Shown piece after piece: positions 40,143-43,465 of a DNA stretch of 43,465 nt. The notes under the pieces were generated by a model. The model did no database searches and was not told the DNA's origin. It saw only the letters and a list, made by a program, of their open reading frames with translations. How positions within the stretch are numbered: the first letter of the stretch is position 1; the number at the start of each line of letters is the position of its first letter. The translations under genes were made by a program, and so were the position numbers. This DNA is from CANKHA01 sp035652315 (GTDB taxonomy: Bacteria > Pseudomonadota > Alphaproteobacteria > Rhizobiales > Xanthobacteraceae): the NCBI GenBank assembly GCA_035652315.1, contig DASREA010000063.1, forward strand, positions 1 to 43,465, given 5' to 3'.

Positions 40143-42056
40143 ATGCTCAGAGGAATTCACAAGGCCACGGCCAATTGGCTCGGCAAAATCATCATGACCA
40201 TCGTTCTCGGGACGCTGGTGGTGAGCTTTGCAATTTGGGGCATCGGCGACATTTTTCGCGGCTTCGGCCGTTCGGCGCTGGCAAAGGTCGGCGGCGTCGA
40301 AATCGGCGTCGAGCAATTTCGCCAAGTCTATATGGACCGTGTGCAGCAGATCGGCCGCCAGCTCGGCCGGCCCATGACCATGGATCAGGCGCGTGCGCTC
40401 GGCTTCGATCAACAGGTTCTGGGCGAGATGATCGCCAAGACCGCCATCGACCAACGCGCGCATCAGCTCGGCCTCGGCATTTCCGACGAGGACGTGGCGC
40501 GCCACATCATGGCCGACCCGAGTTTCCAGGGAGCCAGCGGAACTTTTGATCGCGCGTTGTTTGAATCGCTCATCCGTCAGGCGGGCTATACGGAGCAGCG
40601 TTTTGTCTCCGAGCAGCGCGAGCAGATGGTGCGGGCGCAGATTTTCGATACCGTCAGCGGTGACGTCGTCGTGCCCAAGAGTCTGGTGGAGCTTGCCTAC
40701 CGCCACGCCAGCGAAGAGCGCGCGGTGGAATATGTCGTGCTCGGCCGCGCTCAGGCCGGACAAATTCCGCAACCGACGCCGGAGATGCTGGCCAAATATT
40801 TCGACGAGCGGAAGGCGCTTTTTCAGGCTCCCGAATATCGGAAGCTGACAATCGTCGAGGTGACGCCGGAGGAAGTGGCCAAAAAGATCGCGGTGTCCGA
40901 TGCCGACGCCAAGCAGGTTTTCGCGGCTCATCCCGAACGCTACAGCACGCCGGAGCGGCGCCATGTTGAGCAAATTGTCTTTCCGGATGCGCAGGCGGCT
41001 CAGGCTGCCGCGGACAGCATCGCGAAGGGGCTTTCGTTCGACGCTCTCGTCAAGCAGCGTCAATTGCAGCCCAAGGATGTCGACCTCGGCACCGTGGCCA
41101 AATCCGACATGGTCGATCAGGAAATTGCCAACGCCGCCTTTTCGCTCAAGGAGGGCGGCGTCAGCGGACCGGTCAAGGGACGTTTCGGCACCGCGCTGGT
41201 CCACGTCCTGAAGATCGAGCCCGGCGAAACGCGAAGCTACGAACAAGTCGCGAGTCAGATCAAGCAAGACCTCGCCCTGGAACGCGCGCGGACCCAGTTG
41301 TCGGACTTGCGCAACAAGCTTGAAGACGCCCGCGCCGCCGGCGACTCGCTCACCGAGGCGGCGCAGAAGCTCGGGCTGAAAGCCACGACGGTCGATGCCG
41401 TCGACCGCGCCGGCAAGGGACCCGATGGCAAACCCGTCGATGCCTTGCGCAACGCGACCGGCGTCGTGCCGGCCGCTTTTGCGACCGAGGTCGGCGTCGA
41501 GAACGATCCGCTGCAACTGCCGAACGGCGGCGCGCTATGGTACGACGTCCTCGGCGTCTCGTCCGCGCACGAGCGCAAGCTCGACGAGGTAAAGACCGAA
41601 GTCGAGATCCAATGGACCAACGATGAGATCGCCAAGCGTTTGCAGGAAAAGGCCAACGCGATGCTGACCAAGCTCAAGGCGGGGGCGGCGCTAAAGGACG
41701 TTGCCGCCGCCGAGGGTCTCGCGCCGCTGAAAGCCAGCGGTCTCAAGCGCGGCGATGGCAATGAGACATTCCCTGCGCAGGCGATCGACAGCATCTTCCG
41801 CACCGCGAAGGACCAGGCCGGCGCGGCACAGGGACAGCAGCCGGTGCAGCGTATCGTCTTCCGAGTAACGGACGTGAAAACACCCGCCCTTGATATGAAT
41901 TCCCCGGACGCCAAGCGAATCGAGAACGCGACGCGCACGTCGAAGACCAATGAGTTGCTCGGTCAATACGTCTCACAACTCGAATCCGAACTCGGCGTGA
42001 GCATCAACCAGGCGGCGCTCAGTCAAATCGCGGGCGGCGAGGCCAACCCGAACTGA
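40143..42056 (+). CDS. PpiD-type membrane-anchored periplasmic folding factor
   Basis: A 637-residue SurA/PpiD-type protein. After a short start, one helix (about 15-34, IIMTIVLGTLVVSFAIWGIG) anchors it with the rest in the periplasm. An N-terminal chaperone-like helical region (SALAKVGGVEIGVEQFRQVY, typical SurA_N) precedes a parvulin-like domain (about 270-360: RRHVEQIVFPDAQAA ... VDLGTVAKSDMVDQEIANAAF ... VHVLKIEPGE) and a helical C-terminal region. PpiD-type proteins contact the Sec translocon and emerging outer-membrane proteins; many parvulin domains of this group lack isomerase activity. GCAGG ribosome site before ATG. trpE begins 8 bases after its stop, so they may share a transcript. 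Confidence 0.92.
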   Translation: MLRGIHKATANWLGKIIMTIVLGTLVVSFAIWGIGDIFRGFGRSALAKVGGVEIGVEQFRQVYMDRVQQIGRQLGRPMTMDQARALGFDQQVLGEMIAKTAIDQRAHQLGLGISDEDVARHIMADPSFQGASGTFDRALFESLIRQAGYTEQRFVSEQREQMVRAQIFDTVSGDVVVPKSLVELAYRHASEERAVEYVVLGRAQAGQIPQPTPEMLAKYFDERKALFQAPEYRKLTIVEVTPEEVAKKIAVSDADAKQVFAAHPERYSTPERRHVEQIVFPDAQAAQAAADSIAKGLSFDALVKQRQLQPKDVDLGTVAKSDMVDQEIANAAFSLKEGGVSGPVKGRFGTALVHVLKIEPGETRSYEQVASQIKQDLALERARTQLSDLRNKLEDARAAGDSLTEAAQKLGLKATTVDAVDRAGKGPDGKPVDALRNATGVVPAAFATEVGVENDPLQLPNGGALWYDVLGVSSAHERKLDEVKTEVEIQWTNDEIAKRLQEKANAMLTKLKAGAALKDVAAAEGLAPLKASGLKRGDGNETFPAQAIDSIFRTAKDQAGAAQGQQPVQRIVFRVTDVKTPALDMNSPDAKRIENATRTSKTNELLGQYVSQLESELGVSINQAALSQIAGGEANPN

Positions 42057-42064
42057 GCGGCTCC

Positions 42065-43465
42065 ATGCAGATCGAACCCTCGGCCGAAGCCTTCGCCGAA
42101 CGCTACGCGCGCGGCGAACCGCAAGTGGTATGGACGACGCTGGTCGCCGATCTGGAGACGCCGGTCTCCGCTTTTGTCAAAATTGCCGGCGGGCGGCCGA
42201 TGAGCTTTCTGCTGGAATCGGTCGAGGGCGGCGACACACGCGGACGCTATTCGATCATCGGCCTCGATCCGGATCTGATTTGGCGGGCCCGCGACGGCCG
42301 CGCGGAACTCAACCGCGCAGCGCGCAGTAATGCTGGCGAATTCGCGCCTTGTGCGCAGCCGCCGCTTGAGGCGTTGCGCGCGCTCATCGCCGAAAGCCGC
42401 ATCGATCTGCCACATAATTTGCCGCCGATGGCCGCCGGCCTATTCGGCTATCTCGGCTATGACATGGTGCGGCTGATGGAGGAATTGCCCTCCTCCAATC
42501 CCGATCCCATCGGCATTCCCGATGCATTGCTGATGCGGCCGACCCTGGTGGTCATCTTCGACGCGGTGGCCGACAAGCTCACGGTGGTGACGCCGGTACG
42601 GCCGGAGGCCGGCGTCAACGCAAAGGCGGCGCTGGCGCGGGCCGGCGAGCGGCTTTCCATGGTGATCGACGCCCTCGACCGGCCGCTTCCCCAGGAAGCA
42701 ACCGATTTCGAGACCGGCAAAGCCGCGGAGCCGGCGAAGTCAAACACCACGCCCGCCGAATACAAGGCGATGGTGCTCAAGGCCAAGGACTACATCGCCG
42801 CCGGCGATGTCTTCCAGGTCGTGCTGGCGCAACGCTTCGAAGCGCCCTTCCCGCTGCCGCCGTTTTCGCTCTACCGCGCGTTGCGACGGATCAATCCGTC
42901 GCCGTATCTCTATTTCCTGGACTTCGGCGAATTTGCCGTTGCCGGCTCAAGCCCCGAAATCCTGGTCAAAGTGCAAGCCGGCACTGTCACCATCCGTCCG
43001 ATCGCGGGCACACGGCCGCGCGGCGCGACGCCGCATGAAGACAAGGCGCTGGAAGAAAGCCTGCTCGCCGATCCCAAGGAGCGCGCCGAACATCTGATGC
43101 TGCTCGATCTTGGCCGCAACGACGTTGGCCGCGTCGCCGAGATCGGAAGCGTCACCGTCACCGATCAATTCTTCATTGAGCGCTACAGTCACGTCATGCA
43201 CATCGTCTCCAATGTCGAGGGAAGGCTCGACGAAAAATACGACGCCATCGATGCGCTGGCGGGCGGCTTTCCCGCGGGCACGGTGTCCGGCGCGCCGAAA
43301 GTGCGGGCGATGGAAATCATCGATGAACTGGAGAAGGAAAAACGCGGGCTCTATGCCGGCGCGGTCGGCTATTTCTCCGCCGCCGGCGAGATGGACACCT
43401 GCATCGTGCTGCGCACCGCGCTGGTGAAGGACGGCAAGATGTATGTGCAGGCCGGCGCCGGTATC
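42065..43465 (+). CDS. trpE: Anthranilate synthase component I (partial)
   Basis: First enzyme of tryptophan synthesis, cut by the window end after 467 residues with no stop. It begins EPSAEAFAERYARGEPQVVWTTL, then PVSAFVKIAGGRPMSFLLESVEGG, which carries the LLES tryptophan-feedback motif. The catalytic chorismate-binding part shows IAAGDVFQVVLAQRF, INPSPYLYFLDF, SSPEILVKV, the IRPIAGTRPRG signature, LLDLGRNDVGRV and FPAGTVSGAPKVRAMEII. Start ATG at 42065 lies 8 bases downstream of the ppiD-like gene. The unfused trpE differs from the trpE-trpG fusion of rhizobia such as Sinorhizobium and Brucella only if the missing 3' end is short, which cannot be decided here. Confidence 0.95.
   Translation, partial: MQIEPSAEAFAERYARGEPQVVWTTLVADLETPVSAFVKIAGGRPMSFLLESVEGGDTRGRYSIIGLDPDLIWRARDGRAELNRAARSNAGEFAPCAQPPLEALRALIAESRIDLPHNLPPMAAGLFGYLGYDMVRLMEELPSSNPDPIGIPDALLMRPTLVVIFDAVADKLTVVTPVRPEAGVNAKAALARAGERLSMVIDALDRPLPQEATDFETGKAAEPAKSNTTPAEYKAMVLKAKDYIAAGDVFQVVLAQRFEAPFPLPPFSLYRALRRINPSPYLYFLDFGEFAVAGSSPEILVKVQAGTVTIRPIAGTRPRGATPHEDKALEESLLADPKERAEHLMLLDLGRNDVGRVAEIGSVTVTDQFFIERYSHVMHIVSNVEGRLDEKYDAIDALAGGFPAGTVSGAPKVRAMEIIDELEKEKRGLYAGAVGYFSAAGEMDTCIVLRTALVKDGKMYVQAGAGI

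Noticed and set aside
39981..41516. Minus-strand ORF of 511 codons
   Set aside because: Antisense to the PpiD-like gene, which has a clear membrane anchor and SurA-type domain on the plus strand.

Overview
The window is a GC-rich stretch of alphaproteobacterial chromosome, most likely from the order Hyphomicrobiales (Rhizobiales) and close to the Bradyrhizobium/Xanthobacteraceae side. The reasons are the gene order (ppiD, tpiA, secG, pyrG, kdsA, eno, ftsB, pdhABC, lpdA, lipA, COQ10-like, ispDF, dusB-ntrBC, ntrYX, dat, hfq, hflX), the fused ispDF, the pyruvate dehydrogenase E1-beta carrying its own lipoyl domain, and an NtrX that lacks the sigma-54 contact loop. Nearly everything lies on the minus strand; the plus-strand genes are ispDF-pncC, an aldo/keto reductase, a 140-residue orphan, queF, a PpiD-like chaperone and the start of trpE. 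I saw no tRNA, rRNA, intact insertion sequence, phage gene or CRISPR array.

Layout by region. 1-2.3 kb: a small minus-strand set of poorly known envelope genes (four-helix membrane protein with helix histidines, three-helix membrane protein, secreted beta-sandwich protein, orphan solute-binding protein) directly downstream of hflX. 2.3-12.4 kb: dusB-ntrB-ntrC, ntrY-ntrX-dat and hfq-hflX, a nitrogen-control and RNA-regulation block. 12.5-17 kb: ispDF and pncC, then a COQ10-like protein, lipA, a small membrane protein and an aldo/keto reductase. 17-24.2 kb: lpdA, pdhC, pdhB, pdhA and ftsB, i.e. the pyruvate dehydrogenase complex next to lipoate synthesis and a divisome gene. 24.3-27.8 kb: der, a small lipoprotein, a TPR-like membrane protein and panB. 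27.9-30.6 kb: a 2-oxoglutarate oxygenase-like protein, eno and queF. 30.6-33.5 kb: thiO-thiS-thiG-thiE under a TPP riboswitch. 33.6-43.5 kb: kdsA, a PAS-GGDEF-EAL protein, pyrG, secG, tpiA, ppiD-like and trpE (cut by the window end).

The genes are mostly core metabolism: lipA makes the lipoyl groups used by PdhB and PdhC; eno and tpiA feed pyruvate to the complex; thiamin made by the thi operon is the E1 cofactor. The least ordinary places are two. First, a 120-bp palindromic repeat sits in frame inside pdhC and is translated as a 40-residue linker segment. Second, a block of about 1.4 kb separates pdhC from lpdA and holds a decayed LuxR-type quorum-sensing regulator (frameshifts, a stop, most of the HTH deleted) and an orphan ORF. 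A further candidate for new biology is the uncharacterised four-gene envelope cluster at the left edge, whose first gene encodes a four-helix membrane protein with a histidine pattern that could bind haem.
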